A stretch of 64,000 bases of DNA, taken from NCBI GenBank assembly GCA_013399695.1, contig VXAU01004742.1, forward strand, positions 40,065 through 104,064. Direction: 5' to 3'. The translations under genes and the position numbers were made by a program. How positions within the stretch are numbered: the first letter of the stretch is position 1; each line of letters opens with the position of its first letter. Of this stretch, positions 35,501 through 50,500 are shown in pieces. The notes below the pieces were generated by a model that ran no database searches, was not told where the DNA came from, and was given only the letters and a program-made list of their open reading frames with translations. Origin of the DNA: Formicarius rufipectus. Its lineage: Eukaryota > Chordata > Aves > Passeriformes > Formicariidae.

Positions 35501-38500
35501 GTGTAGTGCTGTAGCTGTCTTGCCATTGCCATCAGGCCAACTTTTGTAATGTTCTCTAGGGTAGTACTCTGCTCACTGCAGTGATTTTTACTTTTTTTTT
35601 TTTTTTTGCCATAGAGACAGATATATTCTGAACAGGCTGGTGGCAGCCTCTGAACTGTAGCAAGTTGGATATAGTGCATATGAAAAATGGCTTTTCTCTG
35701 ACTGTTGAGTAATTACACAGTCTTTACACAGAACTGCTTCAGAAAAAGGAAGGAAACATGAATCCCCAGTGTCTGGTGTTGCACTAGAGTGCATGGAGAG
35801 CTGGTTGCCTTTGGACCTCGTAGTCAGGCATCACAACCTGGGAGATAAAGTGGAGTTACCAGAGCTCCCTCTGTGGTGGTAGACTAGTCCTTTGTCTTCA
35901 GGTCTGAGATTTGTCCCAAGCAGATGAGCTGAAAACTGTCTCTTGGCAATGTACCTTGAAATGTTTTCATGTGAGATCCATGTTCCTCTTTGTAAGTTTT
36001 TAAAAATATATTTCATGAAATAAATTTGTATAGAAGAGGAAATGAATCTGATGTGTAAACAACTGTGGCATGTAAGAAAAATGGAGAGTCAAATGGAAAA
36101 TGAAAAAAATACATCAATGTTTTTCACCTCCTTTTCTTTTAAATAGCATTAAAATTATTTCTGAAAGTGAACGTATAGAAAAGACCACACTTTCCCTCTT
36201 CCCAGAATGCTTAATTATGACTACCTGCTTTTATTTAATTTTTCCAAATGCATATTTCACGGCTATTAGAAATGCTTTATTCTCTCTTTTAATCTAAATT
36301 TGCCTTGACTCTACACATGGTTCTACTTATCTCTTTCTTTAAGCCCATTAAACCATGTCGCCCCATGACCAACAATGCTGGAAGACTATACCACTATCGA
36401 ATTACTGTGTCGCCTCCCACAAACTTCTTAGTAAGTACTTCATAAATAATTTCAACTAGGACCCCAGTTTTGTTTTCATTGACAAATGTACTGAACTAAC
36501 TTACTCTGTGGTGATTTTATTTGCTTTTTTAAGACAGACAGACCTACTGTTATTGAGTATGATGACCATGAATATATCTTTGAAGGGTTCTCAATGTTTG
36601 CACATGCCCCACTAACAAATGTAAGTATATTCATTCCTACATCTTGGGATTTGTTTAGATAGTGTGCTATTTCTGCCCTAAAGCAGAACTTCTCTAAAAC
36701 AGTAATACATGTATGCTACAAACATCTTGCCATCATTGGGGACAGCGGAAAGACATTTGTGCTAATGAGTCTCCGGTTTTGCTTTGACTAAATGTGGTAA
36801 AGCCCCATCTTCAAATCGTGAGTGAGGCCGTGATGTGCATCAGTAATGTTTTTGTGTGTTTCACAGTTTGGACGTGAATTAAACCATGGAATAACTTGTT
36901 AAAACTACTAATTGGATTTAAATTGGATTAGTAGGTTTGCTAAGTTGTCGAAGTTTAAAAAAGTAGCAAGAGCAAAACCAGTTTTCCCTTTCAGTGACAA
37001 ATGAACTTTTTCAGAGATCCACTCTAAAGAGTTTTCTCTCTTCTTAAAACTTACCTAGACATATCCAATACTTTCTAGTTGCTGTTCAGTTTCTTCAGGA
37101 ACTAAGCAAATTAAGATTTTTAGTAAAACTGTAGGTATTTACAGGCACTTATGTTTTGAAAGCAAGTATTAGAAGAAAAGGATATGACTGGTACCTGACT
37201 GCCCTGCTTTTCCAATATAAGCTAAATTAGCCAAATCTGAATGGAAAATATGCAAATTATTTATGTACACTTAATGTTTTTTTGATATCTTGATTATTTC
37301 AGGGTTTTCTCAAAAAATCCGTGTGTGCTGATTTCCATAGGTTTTATACCTATTATTAGCTACACCATCAGTACCAGAACCCAGTATAAAAATGGTTATC
37401 AATACGGGACTGGGATGTAACAATGCAAGACTGGGGTATAAGGTTACTGGAACTGGAGGCTCTAAGAAGAAATTACTTTATCACCAGCAGTTTGTTTACA
37501 CAATGTATATGGCAACACTTTACTTTTGGTGTGCAGGGAAAGGGACAAGAAGTCAGAGAGAGTGTGGAGTTCAGCCTCTGACTTGGCACTCTGGAAGCAC
37601 TGCTGCCTGGGAACATTAACTCAGCGTCGGGGTTCAAGGCAGATTGTCTCAAGACTTTACATTTTTAGTTTGGAAATGGGTTGAAAGGAGGGGTTCTGTT
37701 TTATTCACATTAAAGGAATAAATAGACCACCTTATGTTTAAAATTTTTGTGTCTACTGTGTGACAGGAGGGCAGAAAATTATGGAAATCTCTAATATTCA
37801 GAGAACAAGGAAAACTCTTCTTGTCTGATATGAATAGTTAGTGAAGACATTGAGCTTACTCTAACTATAAAGTGCATGAGTATATTTTCTCATTCCAAAT
37901 AGGGGAAGTAATCAGCTGCAAATGATTACTGTTTTACAGAATTGAACACAAAGCAGCACTGTGGTGTCATGTCTGTTACTAAAAGGTATAAATCCTTTGT
38001 GAAGGAGTTTCTTGTTGCCATGAGATGATTTTTGGCAACATAAAACCTGCTGTTTGAGGGACGTTTTGGAACATATTTGAGAAAAAGGAATTAGCAAAGG
38101 ATAGCAAAAATAGATATCTGAATACCAATACCTTTGCATGAACCAAACTTAGGTTATTTGAAGTCTTAGTTTTTCACACTGTTGTAAGTCTTAACTACTG
38201 TTATTACTGAGTAATAATTGAGCAGTTCCAAGTATTAGGGAAAATGGTTAGTACAGTCATAAGAGAAATTATGATTATCTTAGTATAAATACCAAACCAG
38301 TTTTACAGTACCAACCACATGTTTCTTTGCTATGTTTTTGTTTGAGTTCATGGATCTCTGATTCATAGAGATCTTAGTCACGGTCACTTTTCTGAAGTGT
38401 TCAACTCCTAGTTGAAATTATATTTTAGAAAGTAAATAAACAGTCCCTGTATTTGTTAGGCCCCAGTGATTTAACTGTGGAAGGTTTTCATCTGCTCAGA

Positions 38501-41500
38501 TTCTAAATGGTATAGTTAACTTCCAAGGTTTTTTAATTTTTATATTCACATTTAGTATTATATGAAATTGTTTTTGTTTGGTTGTTTGGTGCAATTTCTT
38601 AATTTATCATGCAGGTATTAACAGATTTTTGTAGACAAAATAGTCAGACGTTTGACAGTGAACTGTAAGAAGATGCAAGCAGAATATTGCACTTCTGCCA
38701 TGTACGTGATTGCAGTACAACCCCAGCACTGTACAGATATTTGTGTGCTTATGAACATGAAATAAGCTTGGATTGCTTCTCTTTACAGATCACTGAATTG
38801 TACTAAGATTCTTTTATTCTTTTGAGGCTAGTGAGTAGTAAAATTTGGTAAGAGCTGTAGATGTGTAGGGGAAGGATTAGGCAGTTTTGTAGTCTTTTAG
38901 AAATTTAGCTTTCTTTCTCTGAAAATCCCATTTTAAAAAAATGAATTACCTTCAGCATTCTTTGGACCGCAAACAACGAAAACCTTCTTCAAAGGTGAAA
39001 AAAAGGAATTAGATGTTTGTCTTGCTAGTGAACTTCTAAGAATATTTATTGGTTGAAATCAGTATAAACCTATAAATTTGTCATGAAGTTCTTACATGTC
39101 TTCACTTAAACCCAAATTTTAAGACTCAGTAGCTAACCAAATTGTCAGTGTACTAAAAATACCTTGCTTTCAGACCACTGTATCAGTCTGACATGTTGTG
39201 TCACCAACAAAAAATTCACTTCCAAATATACAAGTGAGAAGATAGAGTTTTACTGAGGTTTACAGGTTTACTTTTTGTTCTGAAGAAAATGTCGTCTCCA
39301 GTAGATGGCAGTATTTAACCTTCCTTTACCATTCCTCCTGTCAGCATTGTGTTGTCGCCGAGGCGGAGGTTAGACCCGATACTTGCTTTGCATATGCTTT
39401 TGTCCCTGTCTTTGCATGATCCCCTAGAGTAGATGTTTTAGTAAGTGCCCTTTTCAGTAGGCAGAATATCTTTACATAAGACTGTATTAACTATATATTT
39501 GTTGCTGTATGTATTTTCATACTGAATTTCTATTTTTCCTTGCAGATTCCTCTGTGTAAAGTAATCAGATTTAACATTGACTACACAATTCATTTCATTG
39601 AGGAGATGATGCCTGAGGTAAGAAGGATAATTAGTTAAAGTCAGAGTGGGTTAACAGTTGTTAATGTGCTTAATTTTTTAAACTTTTCTGTATCCCATCT
39701 TGTGAAGTCTCAGAGACTGGCTGTGTTCTGAACAAATGGCTGAAGGGGAACTTGACCTCACAGATACTAGCATAAATCCATCTACCTAGGCTATCATATA
39801 TTAAAATCAAGTAGTAAGAAATACTTGTATCCATAGGTTCTTTTCATTTTAAGTTATATACGATATATATCAGGTCCTCTTATCTGTAAGCCTAATTAGG
39901 CATTACCCTTCTCTTATGGGCGAAAAAAATAAGGCATATGGAAGTACCTGTTTGCTAGGACCTCATAAGTCAATAGCAGAGCTGAAACTTAATCGTAAGT
40001 TTGAAACTCTGAAGATTCTTATCAGTACTTAATATAAGCTGTTGCCAAAACAAATTTCCTCTGGATACAAACAAAGCATATTCAGTTCATAATCTGTTTG
40101 TGATGGGTTTTTTTATTACAAACTAATCCCTGGTGAAGCCAGTTTGTGAAGTAAATTGCTGCAGTGGAACAGCATGTGTAGGTACAGAAACACCCCTGCA
40201 TATTAACTACAAAGATAGGATCAGTGTTTAATTTAGTCACATATATTTACATTTTTCTTTCTAGTTATCTCTTTTTTGTTGCCCAGTGGCATCTAAATAT
40301 ATGCAACAGCCCTGAAATTCCTCAGAAAGATTAATGCGATTAAAGCAATTCATTTCTTTTTAGTGAATCTGCTATTGTCTGCAAATCTTGATCTGAAACA
40401 AATGGCCACCAAGCAAAATTGGGAAGTGATAATTTTTGGAGATTTCTGATCAAATGGTTAGAGGGTTATTTGCAGACCATCTTTATTAGTGATTTCTTGT
40501 GAAAGAGGTTGTGGTGTTAGGTTTGGAATTTATGGCTGATATCATATATGCACAATTTATATTAACCTGGCCTGGCATTGTATGTTCAGGAAGGTTTATA
40601 GGTTCCTTCACTGGAAAAAATTTTTTTTTGTCATTTTTCCTTCTCTTATGTTGGCTGTTGAGGCCATAATCCTCAGTTTATGTTGCACTGATAGGTTACT
40701 ATGGAGGTGATAATGATACCACAGAGGGCGGTTTATAAACTTTTAATATGAGTGTTTAGGAAGAAGTGCATTATGATAAAGATGCTTCTCAAAAATGTCG
40801 TCTGCTTAGCTTGCTCAGATGGAAAAGGTTTATTGCTTGGCACATTATTACAGAATTCATAACTTCTGCCTGAAGTGTCGATTTGGACATAGAATGGTAT
40901 TGAAGACTCTATTCATCATTGACAATGCTTTCTGAAGAGACCCCTGTGTGATGTTACAGAGATATCAATACTGTTTCCAAAAGTCTGTGTCTAGTGGTTG
41001 GCAAATATAAAGACACTGGGTTTTTTCATTGTTCTATTTAACTATACATGAATGGCATTATTTGTATTACAGTATTATATAATTATAGTTTTTGTTTATT
41101 TTTTGTTTTCCCAGAATTTCTGTGTGAGAGGCCTTGAGCTGTTCTCTTCTTATCTATTCAAAGATATTTTGGAGCTGTATGACTGGAATCTTAAAGGTAA
41201 CTTTGCTTTTGAAGGCAAATGCAGTGTTACATGAGAGAGACAAACTTCCACTTTATTCTTCAAGAAGATGGAATATATTGGAGTTCAATAGTGTGAGCTC
41301 TGTAGCAATGAAAATGCACAAACTTGACTGTATTCTCACAGATAAACTAAACTTCTGCCTTAATCCAAAACTGTTCTTTTAAATTAGATAGTAAACGTTA
41401 CTGTACATTTAATGTTTCAGAGTATCGTGTGCATGGTATTTTGAAAACCAAATTGTCGAGTAAACTATTCCCTCTTTTTTACAAGATAACAAACAAGTTA

Positions 41501-44500
41501 CTTGTACAGTTTTCTCTACAGTCAGCTTACAAAGCAGTGTCATACAGACAGCTGTGGAGGGATAACGTATCATTAGAGCTGAATGTTTTTGACTTGACAA
41601 GATGAAAATACTTGTTTCTGTGAAGACTACAACAAAGAATTTCAGGGGTGATACTTCCTATAGTCTAAAAGAAAAATGAGTCTATCAAAGGAATTTCATT
41701 TCAGTAGCTGTAGGTCTTGGTGTCTTGACTTTGTGGAGGTGCACTCTGCACTTACTGCAGTTAAATGGAGGAGCACATGGGTTTAATACATATTGTGTAA
41801 CCTTTGGTTTGGTACTAAGTGTATTCTAATATCAGTGTTGTCTTTCATATCACTGCTTCTGATTGGTCTTTTTTAGCGCCAGGTATTTACTGGTTTAGTT
41901 TTTATTTTCATGTGAAATTTTATATGATGAATAGAAAACGAAAAAAAATCCACTTAATAGTACCATGGACATTTTCTTGTTATCTTTGTTATTGTGAAGA
42001 AAAAAACAACCCACTATGTGAGAGGATCTCATAAACCAGTGCTTGTATCTGTAAGGCTTAAGTTAAATAACTAATTGATTATATAAATCAATCTTTTTGT
42101 AATATTGTTTAGAACTACTGTGTTTTTTTCTTAGGCTCTTTGTATTTTGAAATTATTGTAGATTTCTTTTAAATTGTCCGTATGAAAACTTTGACTGCAA
42201 GTTGCCTCTCTGTTCCCCTCTGCTGTGCATTTTGTTACTTTTAGAATTGAAACTTAGGCCTGAGGCCCTATCAAATGTAATCACCATTCATTGATTTCAT
42301 ATGTGGCAAAGTTACCATCTTCTTTTGCAAATACGTTCCTGTTCATGAATTTTCTGTATTTTTTTTTTTTTCATATTTAAGGTCCTTCACTTGAAAATGA
42401 TTCTGTTTCGTGTCCCAGGTATCACTTCATGCCACGGTTTGTGAGATTTCTTCCAGGTAATGCTTGTGTTATATAGCTTTATAGAAATTAGACTTTTGAA
42501 AACTTCTAAAACCCCCCCAAAACAACCCAACCTCCCAGGAAAAAAGCTCTGCAAAAAAACTCCCTTGTTGCAAGTGAAATGGTTCAGTCAGCATATGTTT
42601 CGTAAACACAGAGATCTGATGCTTCTGCCTGAAGTCATTAGTGAAATACTCTTGGGCACATGGTGTGACTCTTGGGAATGGTCCTGTGCGGGGCTGGGAG
42701 TTGGACTCAGTGATCCTTGTGGGTTCCTTCCAACTCAGCATATTTTGTGATTTTGTGCTTGATGCCAGTGTGGATGGAACAGGAATTCAGATGTGCAGTC
42801 TAAGTCTTGCTTCCATCTTTTGTTTCTGTAGTCATTTTAGTCAGTGCTTGGTCATACTTGTCCTGCTCCACTATGGAGCTATAGCATTTGAGGAGTGCTG
42901 TTACCTAATCTCATATATTTCATATCTTCTTTCCTCCTCAGGGATTCTTTGGGGTGTGATTATATTAAAATTCTTGATGTGCAGTTTTGAGTTTTTGACA
43001 CCCCTGAGCACACATTTTTTGTATTCTTTATCTTAATACAAGCTTAGACCTTGTAGGAAATTGTGAAAGACAAAAATGACCATTCCAGTGCAATTCAGCT
43101 CCAGCCTGCCAGCCAAGGGCAAGCTTCAGTGTGGAGCGTTATGCTCATTGTAAGTGAATAGCTTTTGTAGTCATTTAACATATCCTAAGATACTAAGATG
43201 GACTTTCAGTGGATGTAAATGTCATGACTCCATTGAAAATGTGTCCTTCTGTGATCCTGCCAGTGATTGCTCCAGAAGGGTTGTGTGGACAGAAGGATGT
43301 ATTTAAGCTGCTGGAGTGAGGGTGCAGATGAAACATGGAGCAATCTTCATCAAGAGGGCTGTGGCCTGGAGGTGCTCTCTGCTCTGGGCTTTGAAACTTA
43401 GTTGTGATATTAATTATAGCTGGAGTAAAATGAGTTTTGGCTCGTTACTGTGGAGAATACTCATGGTTAGATGACTGTGTTTCTAATTGTTGTTCCTTCC
43501 TGGATTCATAGCACTGTTCAATCAGAAGCAGAGCTCTGAGGCTTGCTAGCAAACAGATTTAGTTTTGCTGAAGCAATTTATGAAATAAGCTATCAAGCCA
43601 CATGTGGCTGATTAACTTGACCTCATCACAAAATGAGAACGAGTCTGACCTGCCTGGGTTGTGTAGCTTGAGGGTGTTTTCCTGTTCAGGGTTTCTATAT
43701 TCTGATTCTTCTTTTTTTTAGTTTGGAAATCAGCTCTTTCTGTGCTGATGAATTGTTTACTGATAGGAATAGATAAGTCTCTATAACATGTATTCCTATG
43801 TGCTGCTTCTTTAAGGTTTCCAGTCTTCTCTTTTTAAAAATAGCTTTTTCTTGATATTTCAGCATAGATACTTGACTTTTAGCATCTTTTTGACAGGTAT
43901 TTTTAAATCAAGTTTTCATATTTTACTGATTATTTTTTGAGATATCCTTGGAGATTTTTGATTTTCAGAGAGTAGGAATCTATTTCCTTCAGGTATCCTT
44001 ACAGAATGTGGCTTATGTCTAATCAAAGAAGACGTTTATGCGTCACATCTCCACACATCCATCAGCTGTCTCTTTAAAGATAGGAATGAATTACTTATTT
44101 CTCTCTCTCTTTCCTTATTTTTCTAACATGGCCTAAAAATAATGAGTTTAGGGATGTCAGGTTTTCTGTGTGAATTTGCTTAGGCCTTGGGGGTAGCCCT
44201 GAGCTTTGAACGAGTCATACCAGGTGTATTGAGTGCTGGAGATGCACAGCATGTGGAATAGTTGCTGCATTGTATTCATTGTCATAGATTCTTATGTGGA
44301 TAAATATATTCAGAGAGTAAAAGACTAGGTAAAAAACATTTGAGGTTTCTGCACATTCTAACCCAGAAAGAGCCTTCAGCTTTTACTGTCTGTAGCAACC
44401 TATACCTTCCCTGTACACAGTTTTCAGGGGTAAGGATACTCTTTAATTTTAGTGATGATTGGAAATGGGCTGCCTCTTGCATAACAGTATAACCTAGCTG

Positions 44501-47500
44501 TTGACAAAGAATAACAGTTCTGGTAAATAGGGTCCGCCTTTAATTTGGAGGAAAATTTTGCACATTTAAAAATCTGTCCCTGTAGCTATTTAGAAGTATT
44601 TTATTTTTGCAGTGAGGCTTGGGATATGTTTTCTCCTTTTAAGAGTCCCTCTTGAAGTTTAAGTGAGTTAATTTTTCTAAGAGGCGAGGTTGCACCATTC
44701 CTTTGCATCTTTTCTGTATGATGGTGCTGTAATGATTCTGATTCCCCATATTGCTCTAAGTCTTCACTGTTACTTTTTTTGTGGGTGTAGTGATAGAGAG
44801 AATGTACTCAGTGTCAGGGCCAGATTGTTTTTGCTCCCTGGGGAAGGGATATCAATATTCTTGCTCTATGGGGATGAAACTTGAGGACTCTTCCATACAG
44901 ATTAACACCCTATTATTGAAGAAAGAAGTCAAAGAGATGTATGTTAAAATTAAAGCATTGTAGTAACATTTAACTTTTTACTCATAGGAGTGGCCATACT
45001 GAATTTGTATAGTCAGTATTTTCTGAGTGATAATCTGTCAGGACCATCACTCATCTTTCCTGTTTCCATATTCACATCTGTAGCTGGCAGCTTGAAGCCA
45101 ATCAGATTATGTAGTCTTCTTTTATTACAAGCAGCCTTTGCTATGCATTTTTCCTGGGGTCTCAGAAGTATTTAGCAGTTTTCACATGCCCTTGATTCAT
45201 TTAGTGACAGGAGACAGCGTGAGGCTCTTTAGTCTTCATTACTGCAGTTACAGCACACATGCACTACAGATGAGTTTGAAGTGTAGGGATGGCTTTCTAC
45301 ATTCATCCAGAAGTGTCCTATAAAACTTTGAGTATTCTTTAAAAAAGCTGCATAATGCCTAAAGGCTTTTTAACTACTGTTATAAAAAGAATGATAAAAT
45401 TGTGAAAAGGAAGATATAACTGGACAATGGAACTGATTGTTCTGCCTGCTCATTTTGAAGTTTTTTTCAGAAACTTCAGCTTTACTCTATGATAAAGCTG
45501 TTAGTTTAACTACCGTTACTGCTTTAGTTTAGCAAAGTGTTTATGCATGTGCAGTATTCATCAATAAAACATTTGCCTTCATATTTGTCAAATCGCTTAA
45601 GCATTTTGCATTTTATTTTGCTGATACAGTCAGTTTGTGTTCTGCATATTGTGTCTTATGCTTTTGGAGTCGATCTCTGAAATGTGTTTTATGTATTTAT
45701 GGTTTTAAGATGGAGGAAAAGAAGTACTGTCAATGCATCAGATTCTTCTCTACTTGTTACGATGCAGCAAAGCTCTGGTGCCTGAAGAGGAGATTGCCAA
45801 CATGCTTCAGTGGGAAGAACTGGAATGGCAGAAATATGCAGAAGAATGCAAAGGGATGATTGTTACCAGCCCTGGCATGGTAAAGCAAATAATTGTCATT
45901 TATGAACAATCCAGTGATATGTCTTGTTTCAGAGAGTTTATTTCAACCTAAATTGAAGAGAGAAAGAGTGACCAGCAGTAGTGTCAGATTGCTATAGGAG
46001 CAGTTCATTGACTTGTTCCAACCCTGGGAAGAATTGTACCTTCTGCTGCTTTACTGAAGGGTGTATTTCCAGAGGGGCACTGTTTCAATGTGCATGTTAA
46101 AAGGATTGGCTGTATTTTATATGTGTAAAGGTTTCCTAGTTTCTCAGACAGTATTTATGTGCATGATTTCATTCTTTTCCCTGACACAGGACCACTGAAG
46201 TAGTAACTACTTGATATTTACTTTACTCTTTTGACCTCCTATTGACAGCTCTATTTAATGTGTGCTGTTCAAATCATGAATATGGAAAAAGTGTTTTCTG
46301 CCTTTGTAGTTTTTCCACATTGTTTCTCTATTTCTTTCACTCATACTGAGGAATTTTGTATACATTAATCAATGCATGTATCAATGTTCGGTGCCTAGTG
46401 TGAAACCCCTATGGCCTTATTATTTTTGGAACAGTTAGTATTTTACAGCATGTTTTCTCAACACTGCTCCTTTCAACTCCGATGTTAATATGAATTCAGC
46501 CCATTTTTTTCACATTCGCTGTTAAGAAATGTGGATCACAAGAATAGATGAATGTCCTGCATGCAGAACCCATGAAATGCAGGGCTCCATTTCTGTAGTT
46601 TGGTCAGTATCACAGAGTGGTATCTTAGTGGTAGAGATGTGTTTTGCACCTGATATTTGAGACTGCCATTCAGCTTTCTCAGTTGTGGTATCATCTTTTT
46701 TCTGACTTTGTTTTCTTCCTTTGCTTATTGCTCAACTTCTTATTTCTGAAGAAAAAGTGTGACTTGGTATCATGCCTAAGGAGAAATTTAGTTTGTCAAC
46801 TGAAAAACCTGTCCCTCAACTGCAGCCAGGGCAACCTGTTAATTTTTTTTTTCCAGTTCCTATTTTTCTAAGTATGGCGGCATTACATTTAGTAAACTGT
46901 TCTATAAGCTGACAGTAACTTGGGCAGGATAATTTTCCCCTTGATTCCACTCTGAGTACTTGTGTTCTGGCTAAAAATTTCTAAAAGTTTCTAAAAAATA
47001 AAATAAGACTGTTTGTGGGAACACGACATACAAAAGTATTGAACTCTCACTAAGGAAAATTCTACCTCATCTGCTTCAAATGAGTGCTAAACCAGAATGC
47101 TGTAATAGAAATTGTTAGACACAGATTGTTAGATAAATTAATTTATCTGTGATTTCTGTGATACAAGGTACATGCTGGTCCTTAAGTTGTTAGTGTCTGA
47201 ATGGTATATACTGACATAAGTTCAGTGATTTTGCTGAAGATATGCTGATTTCAGCTAGCTGTCAACTTGTTTTTGTTTAGCATGAAAGAGCCAGCCATAC
47301 ATGCTCCTTCCTTGTGTCACTGAACTGTAAATGTATACACAAGTCAGTGCCATTTGTGTTAGTGTTAATTTTGAGATCTCGTGTGATTTTTGTTTTTCTT
47401 TTTACTTGCAAACTTTGTGTTCTACAAAGCAATGTTTTTAGAGATGTGTATGGCCATCAAAATACATGGGCATAAAAGAAATCCGTAGTGCTTTGAAATG

Positions 47501-50500
47501 TCATGTTATAATGGCATCATTACAACATGTTTTTTCTCTCAAGATTGCAATGGCTTTCTTCTTAGTTTGTGGATTTTTCCTGTACATTGCTGTACTGTTG
47601 TATTGAATATGAATCTAAGTGAAAAACAGTGTGAAAGTATTACCTATGCATTTTACAACATTAGAAGATAAAACAGTTCTGTTGGAGAGACAAAGTGAAA
47701 CTGTCTTAGAAAATGACAGCTCTTCAATTTTATCCACTTGACAAAACAAAACACTAAATTTTATTTTGCTCTTTTCTTCCATAACATCTTTTCAGAAATA
47801 TTTTCTCTTGTGATTGGATCTAGGATTTATATATGTATTTCAGTTTTTTTAGATAAGAGGTGCATACATATGCATGATGGAGAAGGGGGAAAAAAACCTT
47901 GCCAGGCATGTAAATCCCACTTAAACAACTAACAATAATTCAGCATTATTTAAAACTATTTAACTTGCTCATGGTGTTTCATTAGTTCATAGAAACTGTG
48001 TTGAAATAGATTTAAAAGTTCACAAATTTTAATCATCTTTAACACTTTGCTCTTCCTGAAATATTGCTGCTTTTCTCACTAGTACATAGATATATGTATT
48101 TTGACATACTTTTGTACTATGTCTTCATGCTGTCGCCTTATGTGTCCTAATGTCAGCCGAGCCTTGGTTGATGAGATCTGTAGTAGGAAACAAAGATAAC
48201 AGGCCTCTGTTCTGTTAGAATTTCCTCAGGTTTGATGTGCTTTTGAAGGAAAGGTTGTCGTAATTAATGGCCTATCACAGCACTTCCAAAAGAACACAGG
48301 AATAAAACTCTGGAAGAATATCATCTGATTTGTTTGCATTCTGTCCGCTGGTGCACCTATTTATACTCTGTGTTGTTCTATGTTCCTATTTGTTTGTTTA
48401 ACCTTCAGAAATGGCCCAAGAGAGGAGGCTGGTGTTCATGATGAAATAAAAAAGCATAGCCCAGCTACACCCCTCTCATAACTGTCAGTGAGGGAGCAGT
48501 TGTGATTGTCTTGGAGGGGTTCTTTTGTCCTGGTTGTTGTCAGCCATCTGTGAACAGCTGTGTGGTGAAACTCAGGGCAGTGTCATACAAATAAATAGAA
48601 ATCTAGTCTTGAGTGGTTCTGAGGTTGTATGTTTAACACAGACCTTGCTACAGGCATAGGGAAAGATTTTTCACACTTCTAAGGATCACATTAATTCTGC
48701 TGAAGTATCTAAGACATGAAACATTTGAAGAGCAAGATATTGTCTCTAATTTAAAAAAAATGTATTGATTATAATTGGTGTAATGAGTAAGATTATCGTT
48801 TCATATTTTTTTAGTCATATTTTGCCTACCTGGAGTGGAGGAATGGGAGATATTCTTAATGTTAAGAATGGGGAGAACCAAGAACAACTTAGAAGATAAA
48901 AACCTCTTCAAATTGGCTTTGTGCAAAGCCCACAAAATCAGATAAATTTCAGTACTTCAAGCTCTGGTTTAGGGAACAACATTCTGTCTGGAACAAATGC
49001 TTCCTGTGTTGTTTTTATCTGTTTTGACCTAACCTTTTTTTTTTTTTTTAAATTNNNNNNNNNNNNNNNNNNNNNNNNNTTTAATTTTTTTTTCTTTTTT
49101 TTTGTTGTAAGCCTCAGAGCTTTCACTAAGTTAGTTAGATTTTAACTAATTTTTTTTCCTCTTTTTTTTTGACTGGGGAGATGTAACTATGTTCAGTCAT
49201 CTTGTCCTAAGGGAAGCTGAAAAGCATTTTTTCCTTGGAAAATATTTCTGTATCTGAACGTCAAATTTTTAAGTAAGTTTTTGTTTTTCTAGAATAGATT
49301 AGAAATGTGGCCACCTGATGAGACATACCTTTATATATAGAATTGGATCTGCTTATCCATGCAGAAAATTATTCCTGTGAACAGTTCTTCGAAGGTGGTT
49401 TGAAGGGTGAAGGCTTTATTCTTGACACAGTTTTTATTGTTCTGTGAAGAGAATGGTGGGAGCTGTTTCTGTAACACTGAAACTCATCTTTGAGAAATTT
49501 ACAGTGCTAAATGAGAAGTTTTGAGATGCAGGTAACTAGAAGTAATGCCCTTTCTCTGAAACCTAAAACAAGGAAAATATATTGGCCTCATCCAGCTGAT
49601 TGCAAAGTGGGGAGTAAGCAGGCATGTAACAAAGCATCTTGACAGGTAATGGAGATGATGTTTATTTGGAGACAAACTGTGCACCTTCAGCTGAGTTTTA
49701 AAATATGTTAGATAAGTGATCAAGAGCTCTGTAAGCAGCATGTCTGCTGCAGTGATGTGCAATTACTTATTTTCTGCATTTGCAGAGCTGAAGGAAAAGT
49801 TGCCTGATTTTACACTATCCTTTTTAACAATAAAAAGAACTTGTGTTTTGAACTGTAAAAAGGGCAAAAGTGTCCCCATTATACAAGACTGTATTCCTCA
49901 TTGTACACATCAGTCTAGGAGCCTTTTCTAAGAGTAGCATGAGAGTTTTTTTTTAATGCTGTTTAGTCAGTGTGATTGAATGGATCTAATAATGCATTCA
50001 TTTGCTTTGAGAAATGGGGAACAGAACTAAAATTAGAGAATTAACCTGATCTTAGCAAAGTTCTTGGGCATGTGGGAGCTTGGATGCCAGAAGGCTAATC
50101 CTGATTTTTATTTCTAGTGTGATCCTTGACAAGGGGAAGTTGTTTTAAGTTCTTGGAAATAGTCAAACTCTAAATTTCAAGACTTGTAAAATTAAAAAGT
50201 GCTTCTTTTTTTTTCTCCTTGAGTGTTAGGTCAATTAATTTTGTTTCAGTCATTGTTGCCAAGTGTTTATTATAGTGTTAGTGGTTAGTTTTATGTACAT
50301 CTTATTAAGCTTGGAGTATTGCAGGATAGTTTGGGCTGGAGGCAATAAATTTTCCATGAAGTTGTTGTCAATTAGTTGTGTTTTGTTTTTTCTTCTAGAA
50401 ACCCAGCTCAGTTCGCATTGATCAACTGGACCGCGAACAGTTCAATCCTGATGTAATTACTTTCCCTATTATTGTGCACTTTGGGATCCGACCTGCTCAG

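Noticed and set aside
35241..36016. Cluster of antisense open frames in DROSHA intron 6
   Set aside because: Each is short (61-73 codons), unrelated to known proteins and without splice sites that would join them.
40722..40736. Third CTCF-like motif
   Set aside because: Only about 12 of 15 consensus positions fit, including mismatches in the core, so it is not called.
48921..49145. Open frames across the N gap
   Set aside because: They run through unknown bases and homopolymer T or A.
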